Assembly (NCBI GenBank): GCA_002842045.1
Contig: PHBX01000006.1
Span: 149,570-213,569 of the forward strand
Source: Chloroflexi bacterium HGW-Chloroflexi-3
Lineage (GTDB): Bacteria; Chloroflexota; Anaerolineae; Anaerolineales; Anaerolineaceae
Direction of reading: 5' to 3'
DNA length: 64,000 bases
A program made the translations under genes and the position numbers. This document shows positions 43,674 through 52,378 of this stretch, piece by piece (position 1 is the first letter of the stretch; each line of letters begins with the position of its first letter). The notes under the pieces were generated by a model, which made no database searches, had not been told where the DNA came from, and saw nothing but the letters and a program-made list of their open reading frames with translations.

Positions 43674-43701
43674 AGTTTAGCATAAATTGAAAAATTGTCA
43701 A
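43674..43701 (-). promoter_or_regulatory. Sigma-70 promoter for the DUF4097-like gene
   Basis: On the minus strand a perfect TTGACA (43696-43701), a 16-bp spacer ending in TGC and TAAACT (43674-43679) lie about 25 nt before the ribosome site. This is an extended -10 promoter with a full -35 box. Confidence 0.7.
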
Positions 43702-43861
43702 TATATTTTTTAATATATTATAAATATATATCAATATTTTTAATATTCGACTAATGATTATAAATATTTACTTGGATAATGCAATAATTTCACTAATTAT
43801 TTTGAAAATAATTAAATATCAGTACACTTAGTATTAATAAATCGAAGCAGGAGAAAAAATT

Positions 43862-45235
43862 ATGAACTATCAACCTGAGCCTTTCAGAATAAAAATGGTT
43901 GAACCAATACGATTAATTTCAAAACAGGATAGAGCTGCTGCAATTAAATAAGCAGGCTACAATCTTTTCAATTTAAAAGCGGATGATGTTTTTATCGATC
44001 TTCTTACTGATTCTGGCATAGGTTTAATGAGTCAGAATCAGTGGGCAGCCATGATGACTGAGGATGAAACATATGCCGGGGAAAAATCATATTTTCGATT
44101 ATCAGAAATCATGCATGAAATCTTTGGATTCGAATTTTTTGTCCCTACTCATCAAGGCCGCGCAGCTGAAAATATATTAGTGAATATTCTAGTTAATCCC
44201 GGTCAGTTTATTCCTTCCAACATGCATTTTGATACAACCGAAGGAAATATTCGTGCAGGAAAAGCTTTTCCCGTAAATCTTGTCAATGAAAATGCTTTTG
44301 ACCCTGCAAATCTCGACCCGTTCAAAGGCAACATGGATCTGACAAAACTGAGAGCATTTATCCAAACAACTGGACCGGAAAATATTCCTTTTGGTTCAAT
44401 CACAATTACCATCAATGCTGGAGGTGGACAACCTGTCAGCCTGGAAAATATTCGTCAGGTAGCCGAGACCTATCACGAATATGGGATCTTGTTCTTAATT
44501 GATGCCTGCCGGTTCGCTGAAAATTCATATTTTATAAAACAAAGAGAGCCTGGCTACCAGAACCGGTCGATCATCAGTATTGCGCAAGAGATTTTTAGTT
44601 TTGCTGATGGAGCTTGGATGAGCTCGAAGAAGGATGCATTGGTTAATATTGGTGGTTTTCTCGCTGTTCGAGATAATGACATATATCAAAAAATTTGCAA
44701 TGAATTAATCCTGAAAGAAGGATTTATCAGTTATGGAGGTCTTGCAGGAAGAGATCTGGATGCAGTTGCTGTAGGGCTGCGGGAAGGTCTGGATGAAGAT
44801 TATTTAGCTTACCGGATAGGGCAAACGGCATATCTGACTGAGAAATTATCATCAAATAACATTCCTGTCATGCAACCAGCCGGTGGTCATGCTGTCTATC
44901 TCGATGCAGGCGCATTACTCCCGCACATACCCCCTCAACAATTTCCCGGGCAAACACTGGCTGTGGCTATGTATATCGAAGGAGCTGTGCGCGGGGTTGA
45001 GATTGGATCGGTTATGTTTGCTTATTCTGACCCTGACACCGGTAAAATGATCTACCCCAGATTGGAACTGGTACGACTGGCGATCCCCAGACGGGTTTAC
45101 ACTCAGAGTCATCTGGATTTTGTAGTTCAAACTGCAAAACAGGTTTATGAACAGAAAAGCAATTCCAAAGGATTTGAGTTTACCTATGCTCCGGAATTGT
45201 TAAGGCACTTTACTGCCCGCTTCAAACCTTTATAA
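43862..45235 (+). pseudogene. tnaA: Tryptophanase gene interrupted by an in-frame TAA at codon 30
   Basis: An ATG at 43862 with AGGAG upstream begins MNYQPEPFRIKMVEPIRLIS and reaches a TAA at 43949-43951, where homologues have Glu before AGYN. The frame then continues AGYNLFNLKADDVFIDLLTD to the end. Restored length is about 457 residues. The PLP lysine lies in WMSSKKDALVNIGG. Tryptophanase-type residues are FDTT and VRGVEIGS, where tyrosine phenol-lyase has FTTT and VRSMERG. The enzyme would split tryptophan to indole, pyruvate and ammonia. Restart at the ATG at 44027 would drop about 55 N-terminal residues and is unlikely to give a normal enzyme. A single G-to-T change or a read error (GAA to TAA) explains it. 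Confidence 0.8.
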
Positions 45236-46696
45236 ACCTGATTTTTTCGCCAAATCCCAGAAAGCATCCAACTCTGCCAATGAAAAATCCTTCCAGGATT
45301 TATTCATATCCTTTACCTGTGTCTCGATAAAATTGAACCTTTTTCTGAATTTAAGATTGGTTTCGCGCAAGATTGATTCGGCATCACCACCATACCAACG
45401 GATCAGATTTACAATCGCAAATAATAAATCACCTAATTCTTCTAATTGTGATTCTTTATCTATGGCATTAGTAATTTCATTTATCTCTTCATGTATCTTC
45501 TCAATGACCGGTTCAACTGTATCCCAATCAAATCCTACACGCGCAGCACGATTTTGGATTTCCTGTGATTGAGCTAAAGCAGGATATTCATTTGGTACCC
45601 CGGATAATAAACCGTTTTCTTTTTTGTTACCATTTTCAGCTCGTTCTGACTCTTTGATTTTTTCCCAATTTGCCAGGACGTGATCGACTCCATCTACATG
45701 GACTTGAGAAAAAACATGTGGATGCCGGCGAATCAGTTTTTCACTGATACCTTTGATCACGTCAACCATGGAGAATTCACCATATTCAGAAGCAATTTGA
45801 GCATGCAAAACGATTTGTAATAGTAAATCCCCTAATTCTTCTTTTAAATGATCCGGGGCTTCTTCATCCAAAGCGGACAATAATTCATATGTTTCGGAAA
45901 GTAAATGTGGTCGAAGCGACTTATGATCCTGTTGACGATCCCAGGGACAACCATCCGGGGCTCGTAAAAGTGCGATGATCTCCTGAAATTCTTCAAAAGA
46001 TGTGTCTTTTTCCAGTGGTTCCACATACAAAGAAGTTAAAATACCGATGTGTTTACTTCGATCCATTTCATATAAAGGAATACTTTCAACTTTTTGTTGC
46101 TTTGTCCCAGCTGCATGAATAAGTTTTACTGGGTGTTCATCCTGAAAGACCTCTAATAATGTTTGTTTTACTTCGGAAGCAATCATTCTGGAATAAATTT
46201 GTGAAATCAATACAGGACGGCTGGGAGGAAATTGGGGGAAATTTGCGTTGCCCACATCAAAAGCATCTATAAGGGTGATACTGCTAAAAGGATCAATTTC
46301 CAGGGCAGTGAAGGTTGGTTCCAAAAAACTGACTGCTTCTAAAACTCTGACAGGAATTCCTAATTGTTTTGCCTGTTGGTATATCCGTGGTGAAGTTGTT
46401 TCTGCCACAAATGGATGACCAGGTACAGCATAGGTTATTGATGTTCCTTCCAATGCCTTCTCTATGATTGTTTCAATAATTTTTTCATAGACTTTATCAA
46501 AATCATCATATTTTTGATAGTACTCATCAAAACTTATGATTTGAATGTTCTTTGGGAATCCACCCACTGCTGGATGTTGGGCTGTGCGTAAATAGATCAA
46601 ATCTAATTGATTTAATAATTCCCAGGTTTGTTTTGTGATCAGATCAATATTTCCCGGTCCAAGACCAATAATTGTTATTCCTGTAAAAGAGTCCAC
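45230..46696 (-). CDS. mazG: MazG nucleotide pyrophosphohydrolase fused to a tetrapyrrole-methylase-like domain (YabN type)
   Basis: About 488 residues. The N-terminal 210 residues form a SAM-dependent methylase-like fold (GITIIGLGPGNIDLIT; YAVPGHPFVAETT), as in B. subtilis YabN. The C-terminal part has two MazG repeats: LLRAPDGCPWDRQQDHKSLR, SETYELLSALDEE and EELGDLLLQIVLHAQ, then a second set with IHEEINEITNAI and EELGDLLFAIVNLI. It hydrolyses NTPs and dNTPs to monophosphates for nucleotide-pool cleaning. The GTG at 46696 is preceded by AGGTGA; another in-frame GTG lies 9 nt earlier inside that site. Its stop shares the palindrome TTATAA with the convergent tnaA stop. Confidence 0.9.
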   Translation of the reverse strand: MDSFTGITIIGLGPGNIDLITKQTWELLNQLDLIYLRTAQHPAVGGFPKNIQIISFDEYYQKYDDFDKVYEKIIETIIEKALEGTSITYAVPGHPFVAETTSPRIYQQAKQLGIPVRVLEAVSFLEPTFTALEIDPFSSITLIDAFDVGNANFPQFPPSRPVLISQIYSRMIASEVKQTLLEVFQDEHPVKLIHAAGTKQQKVESIPLYEMDRSKHIGILTSLYVEPLEKDTSFEEFQEIIALLRAPDGCPWDRQQDHKSLRPHLLSETYELLSALDEEAPDHLKEELGDLLLQIVLHAQIASEYGEFSMVDVIKGISEKLIRRHPHVFSQVHVDGVDHVLANWEKIKESERAENGNKKENGLLSGVPNEYPALAQSQEIQNRAARVGFDWDTVEPVIEKIHEEINEITNAIDKESQLEELGDLLFAIVNLIRWYGGDAESILRETNLKFRKRFNFIETQVKDMNKSWKDFSLAELDAFWDLAKKSGL

Positions 46697-46773
46697 TTTG
46701 TTCACCTGATTATCTATTTATAAATTCGTAATGCTCCGTTTTGTAGGAATTCTAACCCAGTTTTATTAAACAA

Positions 46774-46809
46774 CACAGAACCTGATTGTAAAACAATACA
46801 AGTTCTGTG
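46774..46809 (-). terminator. Hairpin at the end of the ribosomal gene block
   Basis: CACAGAAC (46774-46781) pairs with GTTCTGTG (46802-46809), with an inner ATTGT/ACAAT stem, 25 nt after the rpsI stop. The minus-strand tail is TTGTTTAAT, a moderate T tract. Confidence 0.65.
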
Positions 46810-46833
46810 ATTATTTTAGTATAACGAAGAGAA

Positions 46834-47226
46834 TTAACGTTTTGTATAAGTAGGTGCTTTACGGGCTCTCTTAAGGCCTGGTTTCTTACGTTCCTTAACG
46901 CGTGCATCTCGGGTTAACAAACCAGCTTTTCGGAGTGAGGACAAATAGTCTTCGTTCATTTTTACAAATGCGCGAGCTAAACCCAAACGTACAGACTCAG
47001 CCTGACCATTAACACCACCACCACTAACTTTGACTGTTACATCAAAACCGGAATTATCTTGATCTACTGCATTGAAAGGTGACAGAATTGAATCCATATC
47101 ACCTAGGCGGCCAAAATAAACATCCAGTGGTTTTTCATTGATGAGGAACTTGCCAGAACCAGATGTGAGTCGAACACGAGCTGTACTCTGTTTTCTTCGG
47201 CCAATACCTTCATAAAATTGTGCCAT
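46834..47226 (-). CDS. rpsI: Ribosomal protein uS9
   Basis: The 130-residue protein starts AQFYEGIGRRKQSTARVRL and ends in the basic tail KAPTYTKR, whose Lys-Arg end contacts P-site tRNA. It follows rplM by 13 nt, the usual rplM-rpsI pair, and closes the ribosomal block. Confidence 0.97.
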   Translation of the reverse strand: MAQFYEGIGRRKQSTARVRLTSGSGKFLINEKPLDVYFGRLGDMDSILSPFNAVDQDNSGFDVTVKVSGGGVNGQAESVRLGLARAFVKMNEDYLSSLRKAGLLTRDARVKERKKPGLKRARKAPTYTKR

Positions 47227-47239
47227 AAATCAATCTCCT

Positions 47240-47671
47240 TTACGCTACAGCTTCAGGTTTCTGAGCTTCATGAGGATGCTCAGTACCAGAATAAATTCGC
47301 AGGCGTTTGATTAATTTTCGCCCTTGTTTGGTATGAGGGATCATTCCCCATACTGCTGCGCGAATAACACGATCCGGATAAATTTCCATTTGGTGGCGCA
47401 TAGTTACGCTCTTCAAACCACCCGGGTAATACGAATGGCGGTGATACATTTTTGTATCTAACCGTTTTTGATCAATGTCAAGATCTTTTGCATTGATCAC
47501 AACAACAAAATCGCCCATATCAACACCTGGCGTATATGTCGGTTTATGTTTTCCCAACAAATAACTGGCTATTTGCGTGGCCAGGCGTCCGAGCTTCTGA
47601 TTCTTGGCATCAACCAATAGCCAGTTTGATTCGGGTGTGCCTTTTATGACATACGTCTTTTCCACGGTCAT
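47240..47671 (-). CDS. rplM: Ribosomal protein uL13
   Basis: The 143-residue early-assembly 23S-binding protein carries WLLVDAKNQKLGRLATQIAS, GDFVVVINAKDL and the MIPHTKQGRKLIKRLRIYSG region. It lies between truA and rpsI, 33 nt after truA. Confidence 0.97.
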   Translation of the reverse strand: MTVEKTYVIKGTPESNWLLVDAKNQKLGRLATQIASYLLGKHKPTYTPGVDMGDFVVVINAKDLDIDQKRLDTKMYHRHSYYPGGLKSVTMRHQMEIYPDRVIRAAVWGMIPHTKQGRKLIKRLRIYSGTEHPHEAQKPEAVA

Positions 47672-47704
47672 CCTTTCTCTTATACAAAAAGGTCTTTTCC
47701 TTTT

Positions 47705-48457
47705 TTATTCATCAAAATTTTTATTTTGATATTGAACCTGTACCAATTCCAGCCCATTCGGAATTGCCAATCCTGGCAACTGATCTACTTGATGGAGAAC
47801 ACCATCACGTAATTGATCAACTGTCCAAACACCTTGTGCAATCTTTACTTGCAGAAAAACAATTTTTCTAACCATGTGGTAAAGAAAAGCATTTGCTTTT
47901 ACCCGGAAAAGGAATTCCTCCTGGTAGCCAATCCAATCTGCTTCATAAATTGTGCGTATTGTATTGCCACCTTTTTTGGGAGGTAATCCGAAAGCCGCAA
48001 AATTATGCGTACCAATCAGTTCCTTTGCTGCAAGCTGCAGATCCTGGAGTGATACCGGAGGCCATACTCTCCATGCGTAGCGATCACGCAATGGATTTCT
48101 GGAGGGTTGGCAGTAAATGCGGTAATGATAGCAACGGGAAATTGCTTCAAAACGGGGGTGAAAATCCTCATTTGCCACCTTTACCGCATGTACTGCGACA
48201 TCCTCTGGTAAATTAGCATTCAGTGCTTTTTTTAGGGATTCCTCTGAATGTTTCCATTCAAAGTCAAACGCTATTACCTGACCTGAGGCATGAACTCCAG
48301 TATCCGTTCTCCCCGCAGCAGTTATCGATTGACCAACCCATCCAATCACATTCAGGGCGTTTTCGAACTCAAGCTGCACAGTGCGGGTTTCTCCCTGGCG
48401 TTGAAAGCCAAAGAATTCGGACCCATCATAGGCTATTTTAACTTGGTAACGTGCCAT
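47705..48457 (-). CDS. truA: tRNA pseudouridine(38-40) synthase
   Basis: The 250-residue enzyme converts uridines at positions 38-40 of tRNA anticodon stems. The catalytic Asp lies in AGRTDTGVHASGQV near residue 53. Other family segments are YDGSEFFGFQRQ and FLYHMVRKIV. GGAAGAA precedes the ATG. The order rpoA-rplQ-truA-rplM-rpsI is common in Gram-positive bacteria and Chloroflexota. Confidence 0.95.
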   Translation of the reverse strand: MARYQVKIAYDGSEFFGFQRQGETRTVQLEFENALNVIGWVGQSITAAGRTDTGVHASGQVIAFDFEWKHSEESLKKALNANLPEDVAVHAVKVANEDFHPRFEAISRCYHYRIYCQPSRNPLRDRYAWRVWPPVSLQDLQLAAKELIGTHNFAAFGLPPKKGGNTIRTIYEADWIGYQEEFLFRVKANAFLYHMVRKIVFLQVKIAQGVWTVDQLRDGVLHQVDQLPGLAIPNGLELVQVQYQNKNFDE

Positions 48458-48480
48458 TTCTTCCGGAAATCCCGGAGGAA

Positions 48481-48790
48481 TTACTCTTCCACCAACTCCA
48501 ATAACACCATTTCAGCGGCATCTCCCAAACGTGGACCTAATTTAAGAACACGGGTATAGCCACCTTTTCTGTTACTGAAGCGAGGTGCAATATCATCAAA
48601 TAATTTTTTTACGATTTCGGGAGCATTCCCGAGACGCGCAGCTACCAAACGGCGAGCGTTCACTTTATCAATGTCACTACCTTCGGCGCTATTGCGCGCA
48701 ACAGTAATTAGACGTTCTGCTTCTCCACGAATGGAAGCTGCTTTGGCACGAGTGGTTTGAATTCTTGTAACCTGCTACACGATGACGCAT
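48481..48790 (-). pseudogene. rplQ: Ribosomal protein bL17 gene with an internal frame-shifting deletion
   Basis: An ATG at 48790 begins MRHRVAGYK, the bL17 N-terminus. Immediately afterwards (about 48763-48767) the frame changes, and IQTTRAKAASIRGEAERLIT continues through NRKGGYTRVLKLGPRLGDAA to ELVEE at 48481. About 23-25 residues that normally join GYK to IQTT are missing, as a deletion of some 70 bp that is not a multiple of three. No start codon with a ribosome site serves the second part, and a TAG lies upstream in its frame. bL17 is essential in bacteria studied, so an assembly or consensus error is likely, unless another copy exists. Confidence 0.82.
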
Positions 48791-48796
48791 AGTTGC

Positions 48797-49774
48797 TTAC
48801 TCCGTCTCATCTTCTTCTTCACCTTGTTGTAGGAAACCTTTTTCAATCATTTTTTGGCGTAACTCATCCAGGCTTTTCTCACCGAAATTACGAATGGACA
48901 TCACTGCTTCTTCGCCTTTTTCCAGCAAGTCAAGTACATCACCAACAGTGGTTACACCAGTGCGTTTCAATGAATTGAAAACACGAACTGATAAATCGAG
49001 GTTTTCGATAGGTGTTTCAGCAGCTTCACTGGTTAATCGACTTCCACCAGTAGGCTCCTGTTCACTACTTACAACAAATGTTTCTTCCGAAATACCAGAA
49101 ATGAAGCGTAAATGGTCAATGAGAACTTTAGAAGCTTCACCAAGAGCTTTTTCAGGTTCTACAGTACCATCTGTCCAAATTTCCAGTTCCAAACGATCAA
49201 AATTAGTGCTTTGACCAACTCGGGCTGACCCTACAATATAGTTTACACGTCGAACCGGGCTGTAAATTGCATCCACTGGTAATTCACCAATTGGTAAACG
49301 TCCACTTCGATCGGATGCAGGAGAATACCCACGACCACGTTCAACAGTAAAGTCAATTTCTAACCGAGTTTGATTATCATCAACAGTAAATAAATACAAC
49401 TCTGGATTTACGACTTCCACTTCAGCAGGTACTTGAATATCTGCTGCAGTGACCACACCTTCCCCACGAACCTCCAGGTGTAAATGAGCTGAATCAGTAT
49501 CATGCAGAATTAAGTGTAATTGCTTAATTTGAAGCATCACCTGAATTACGTCTTCCCGTACTCCCGGAATGTCGCTAAACTCATGCAGGACATCCGAAAT
49601 CCGTACGGAAGTGACCGCTGCTCCATCCAGCGAGGAAAGCAGTACTCGGCGTAATGTATTGCCAAGGGTGACACCGTATCCCCTCTCGAGGGGACTGATG
49701 ATAAATTTACCGTAATTTCTCGCTTCGGCTTCTCGTTCTACTTTCGGCGTTACCATACTACTTAAGGCGCACAC
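48797..49774 (-). CDS. rpoA: RNA polymerase alpha subunit
   Basis: The 325-residue protein has an N-terminal dimerisation domain at about 10-235 (KFIISPLERGYGVTLGNTLR, then RRVLLSSLDGAAVTSVRI) and a C-terminal domain at about 255-315 (LDLSVRVFNSLKRTGVTTVG; IRNFGEKSLDELRQKM) that contacts activators and UP elements. The GTG at 49774 has GGGGTG upstream; an ATG six codons later (49756) has no site. It occupies its usual place between rpsD and rplQ. Confidence 0.96.
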   Translation of the reverse strand: MCALSSMVTPKVEREAEARNYGKFIISPLERGYGVTLGNTLRRVLLSSLDGAAVTSVRISDVLHEFSDIPGVREDVIQVMLQIKQLHLILHDTDSAHLHLEVRGEGVVTAADIQVPAEVEVVNPELYLFTVDDNQTRLEIDFTVERGRGYSPASDRSGRLPIGELPVDAIYSPVRRVNYIVGSARVGQSTNFDRLELEIWTDGTVEPEKALGEASKVLIDHLRFISGISEETFVVSSEQEPTGGSRLTSEAAETPIENLDLSVRVFNSLKRTGVTTVGDVLDLLEKGEEAVMSIRNFGEKSLDELRQKMIEKGFLQQGEEEDETE

Positions 49775-49822
49775 GTTTCACCCCTTCCAGATAACTCAGT
49801 GAACTCATTTTATTAATTCTCA

Positions 49823-50461
49823 TTAGCGTGAGTAATACTCAACAATCAACTGTTCATCAAGGGTGCCATCAATCTCTGCGCGTTCAGGGAAGCGAGTAAC
49901 TTTGCCACTCATTTTACCTAAATCACGATCGAGCCATAATGATGACGCTCTTTTTTCAGCAACTTCAGCCATATCCTTGAAGAAATCAAGTTTAGCTGAA
50001 CCTTCACGTAATGTCACAGAATCCCCAACCTTTAAGATCATGGAAGGAATGTCAGCTTTAATGCCATTGACAGTGAAGTGGCCATGATTGACCAGTTGAC
50101 GTGCCTGTGCGCGGCTATCTGCCAGGCCAAGGCGATATACAACATTATCAAGACGTAATTCTAACAATTGAAGTAAATTCAAACCTGTCAAACCACGTTT
50201 TCTCAAGGCGTCTGAATAATAACGTCTGAATTGACGTTCCAAAACACCATATGTACGGCGAGCTCGCTGTTTTGCACGCAGCTGACGTGAATAGTCAGAT
50301 CCTCTTTCAGAACGAGCTGATTGAGCACGACCATGAACGCCAGGGGCATAATTGCGTTTTTCTAATGCACATTTTGGACTGAAGCAGCGCGCACCTTTTA
50401 GGTAGAGTTTTTCTCCTTCGCGCCGACATAATTTACATACCGGACCGGTATATCTTGCCAT
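49823..50461 (-). CDS. rpsD: Ribosomal protein uS4
   Basis: The 212-residue primary assembly protein of the 30S body retains the zinc-binding N-terminus [18 protein letters not shown] with CALEK (four Cys). The S4 RNA-binding domain near 95-160 has [20 protein letters not shown] and [10 protein letters not shown]. It lies 22 nt after rpsK. S4 is the repressor of this operon in E. coli; a target could lie in the rpsM-rpsK spacer. Confidence 0.97.
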   Translation of the reverse strand: MARYTGPVCKLCRREGEKLYLKGARCFSPKCALEKRNYAPGVHGRAQSARSERGSDYSRQLRAKQRARRTYGVLERQFRRYYSDALRKRGLTGLNLLQLLELRLDNVVYRLGLADSRAQARQLVNHGHFTVNGIKADIPSMILKVGDSVTLREGSAKLDFFKDMAEVAEKRASSLWLDRDLGKMSGKVTRFPERAEIDGTLDEQLIVEYYSR

Positions 50462-50483
50462 AACTACCCTCTCTTAATCTGAT

Positions 50484-50888
50484 TTAGACGCGGCGTTTCT
50501 TCGGTGGCCGGCAACCATTATGAGGTACCGGTGTAATATCTGCGATTGAACGGACTTTAATTCCCATGCCTTGAATGGCACGGATTGCAGATTCACGACC
50601 AGGTCCTGGACCTTTGATAATCAGATCCACTTCCTGTACACCCATTTGTTGTGCAGTTTTTAGTGCTTGTTCAGCAGCCAAACGTGCCGCAAATGGTGTG
50701 CTTTTACGAGAACCTTTAAAACCCGCTGATCCAGAACTCGCCCAACAAACTGTGTTTCCCTGTAAATCTGATACAGTCACAATTGTGTTGTTGAATGAAG
50801 CAAATATATGCACCTCGGCGGTGGATAATTGTCGCTTCACTTTTCGAGCCGAAGCAGAGCGTCTAGCTGTTCGTACGTTTTGAGCCAT
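50484..50888 (-). CDS. rpsK: Ribosomal protein uS11
   Basis: The 134-residue platform protein has [20 protein letters not shown], the conserved [15 protein letters not shown] and the end [14 protein letters not shown]. It is preceded by an unusually long 119-bp spacer with its own promoter-like element. Confidence 0.97.
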   Translation of the reverse strand: MAQNVRTARRSASARKVKRQLSTAEVHIFASFNNTIVTVSDLQGNTVCWASSGSAGFKGSRKSTPFAARLAAEQALKTAQQMGVQEVDLIIKGPGPGRESAIRAIQGMGIKVRSIADITPVPHNGCRPPKKRRV

Positions 50889-50932
50889 TTTTCCTCACTA
50901 ACCTCTTAATTCAGTTCTCAACATCATAACCT

Positions 50933-50998
50933 GATTGTTTATTGATTGGGTTGCCGCGGTATGTAAGAGGGGTATTATACCATTCCCAATCAACAATC
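50933..50998 (-). promoter_or_regulatory. Structured spacer with an extended -10 promoter before rpsK
   Basis: On the minus strand TGGTATAAT (TATAAT at 50974-50979) forms an extended -10 box about 90 nt before rpsK. It is bracketed by TTGATTGGG (50942-50950) and CCCAATCAA (50985-50993), with a further GATTG/CAATC pair outside and GGTAT/ATACC inside. The arms could fold in mRNA read through from rpsM, giving both an internal promoter and a candidate ribosomal-protein control site. Confidence 0.45.
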
Positions 50999-51007
50999 CA
51001 TTCAGGA

Positions 51008-51397
51008 TTATTTCTTCGTTGCGCCTCTTCGTCGACCACGACCCGCCACTGTACGTTTTGGACCCTTGCGGGTACGAGCGTTGGTACGAGTTCGTTGACC
51101 ACGCACTGGCAGACTACGTCTGTGGCGTAAACCACGATAGCAGCCAATTTCAACTAACCGTTTAATGTTCATCTGCACGGCACGCCTCAAATCACCTTCG
51201 ACGACAAAATTCTTTGCAATGTATTCACGGAGTAAATTTGCATCGTCTTCTGTGAGATCACGTACACGTGTATCCGGGTTTACCCTAGTAAGTGCTAATA
51301 TTTCTTTAGCACGTGTAGGTCCAACACCATAAATATAGGTTAAGGCAACTTCAATGCGCTTATTGCGCGGTAAATCTACACCTTCAATTCTCGCCAT
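51008..51397 (-). CDS. rpsM: Ribosomal protein uS13
   Basis: The 129-residue protein of the 30S head starts [20 protein letters not shown], has the IYGVGPTRA helix-hairpin-helix and ends in a basic tail ([20 protein letters not shown]) reaching the P-site tRNA. It lies 8 nt after rpmJ. Confidence 0.97.
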   Translation of the reverse strand: MARIEGVDLPRNKRIEVALTYIYGVGPTRAKEILALTRVNPDTRVRDLTEDDANLLREYIAKNFVVEGDLRRAVQMNIKRLVEIGCYRGLRHRRSLPVRGQRTRTNARTRKGPKRTVAGRGRRRGATKK

Positions 51398-51405
51398 AAG
51401 TCCTC

Positions 51406-51519
51406 TTAGCCCTGTCGCTGTTTATGCTTTGGGTTTTCGCAGATCACAATCAACCTGCCATGTCTTTTTACAATTTTGCACTTTGTGCATCTTTTTTTAA
51501 TCGATGGTGATACTTTCAT
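51406..51519 (-). CDS. rpmJ: Ribosomal protein bL36
   Basis: The 37-residue protein begins [20 protein letters not shown] and continues to [12 protein letters not shown]. The Cys-Cys-Cys-His set (CTKC, then C and H in ICENPKH) binds zinc. The ATG at 51519 follows AGGAG by 5 nt. In most bacteria infA lies just before rpmJ, but here the gap to map is only 55 bp and holds no infA. Confidence 0.95.
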   Translation of the reverse strand: MKVSPSIKKRCTKCKIVKRHGRLIVICENPKHKQRQG

Positions 51520-51574
51520 CACAACTCCTCAATAACTCGCTAATTTACAGCCAAAGCCGCAATTATACCTCTAC

Positions 51575-52378
51575 TTACATTTTTCGTCCAGGCTTGCTTC
51601 CGTCCTCAAGCATTGTCAAAATGACAGGTCCGTCTTCTGTAATTGCTACGGTATGTTCATAATGAGCTGTCAAAGAACGATCAGCCGAGATTACTGTCCA
51701 TTGATCTTTCAAAACACGGGTTGCAGGGGTACCAATCAGCACCATGGGCTCCAAGGCTATGGTCATACCAGGACGAAGTAAAATTCCTCTTCCAGGTACT
51801 CCATAATTTGGAACCTGTGGTCCTTCATGCATATCTCTACCAACACCATGCCCTGTGTACTCTCTGGTTACGAAGAAACCTTTATCCTCAACAAAGTTTT
51901 GAATTGCTGATGATACGTCTCCAACCCGATTTCCAGGTGCCATAAGTTTGATGCCAACATACAACGATTCTTCTGTCACCGTTAAGAGTTTACGTGTGAG
52001 TTCGGAAACTTCACCGACCGGTACTGTGATGGCTGAATCTGCTACAAATCCTTCATACACTGTACCACAGTCAACCGAAACAATATCGCCCTCTTTCAAT
52101 ACTCTTTTTCCAGGGATACCATGAACCAACTCTTCGTTCACACTGATCGTTGTGCTGGCCGGGTATGGATATGCTCCAGGATAATTAAAAAATGGTGAAT
52201 AAACGCCATATTTTTTGAGTACGGCATCTGCAGCTGCATTTAATTCTGCCGTTGTAACACCAGGTTGAGTCAAATCCGCAACAGCTTGTAATGCTTCAGC
52301 GTTGATTTTTCCCGCTGTTCGCATTATTTCCAGTTCTCTTTTGGATTTAATGGTTATCTGGCGTTCCCATGACATCAT
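51575..52378 (-). CDS. map: Methionine aminopeptidase, type I
   Basis: About 267 residues. It removes initiator Met from nascent proteins. The metal ligands can be seen in VSVDCGTVYEGFVADSAITV (two Asp), GHGVGRDMHEGP (His) and the EPM and YEHT segments (Glu, His). The ATG at 52378 overlaps the adk stop as TGATG; a TTG one codon earlier is also in frame. GGAG lies 9 nt before the ATG. Confidence 0.95.
   Translation of the reverse strand: MMSWERQITIKSKRELEIMRTAGKINAEALQAVADLTQPGVTTAELNAAADAVLKKYGVYSPFFNYPGAYPYPASTTISVNEELVHGIPGKRVLKEGDIVSVDCGTVYEGFVADSAITVPVGEVSELTRKLLTVTEESLYVGIKLMAPGNRVGDVSSAIQNFVEDKGFFVTREYTGHGVGRDMHEGPQVPNYGVPGRGILLRPGMTIALEPMVLIGTPATRVLKDQWTVISADRSLTAHYEHTVAITEDGPVILTMLEDGSKPGRKM

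Noticed and set aside
43862..45235. Tyrosine phenol-lyase instead of tryptophanase
   Set aside because: The FDTT and VEIGS segments match tryptophanase; the Arg and Thr typical of phenol-lyase are not present.
45230..46696. Stand-alone methylase plus separate MazG
   Set aside because: The frame is continuous and the same fusion is known in YabN proteins.
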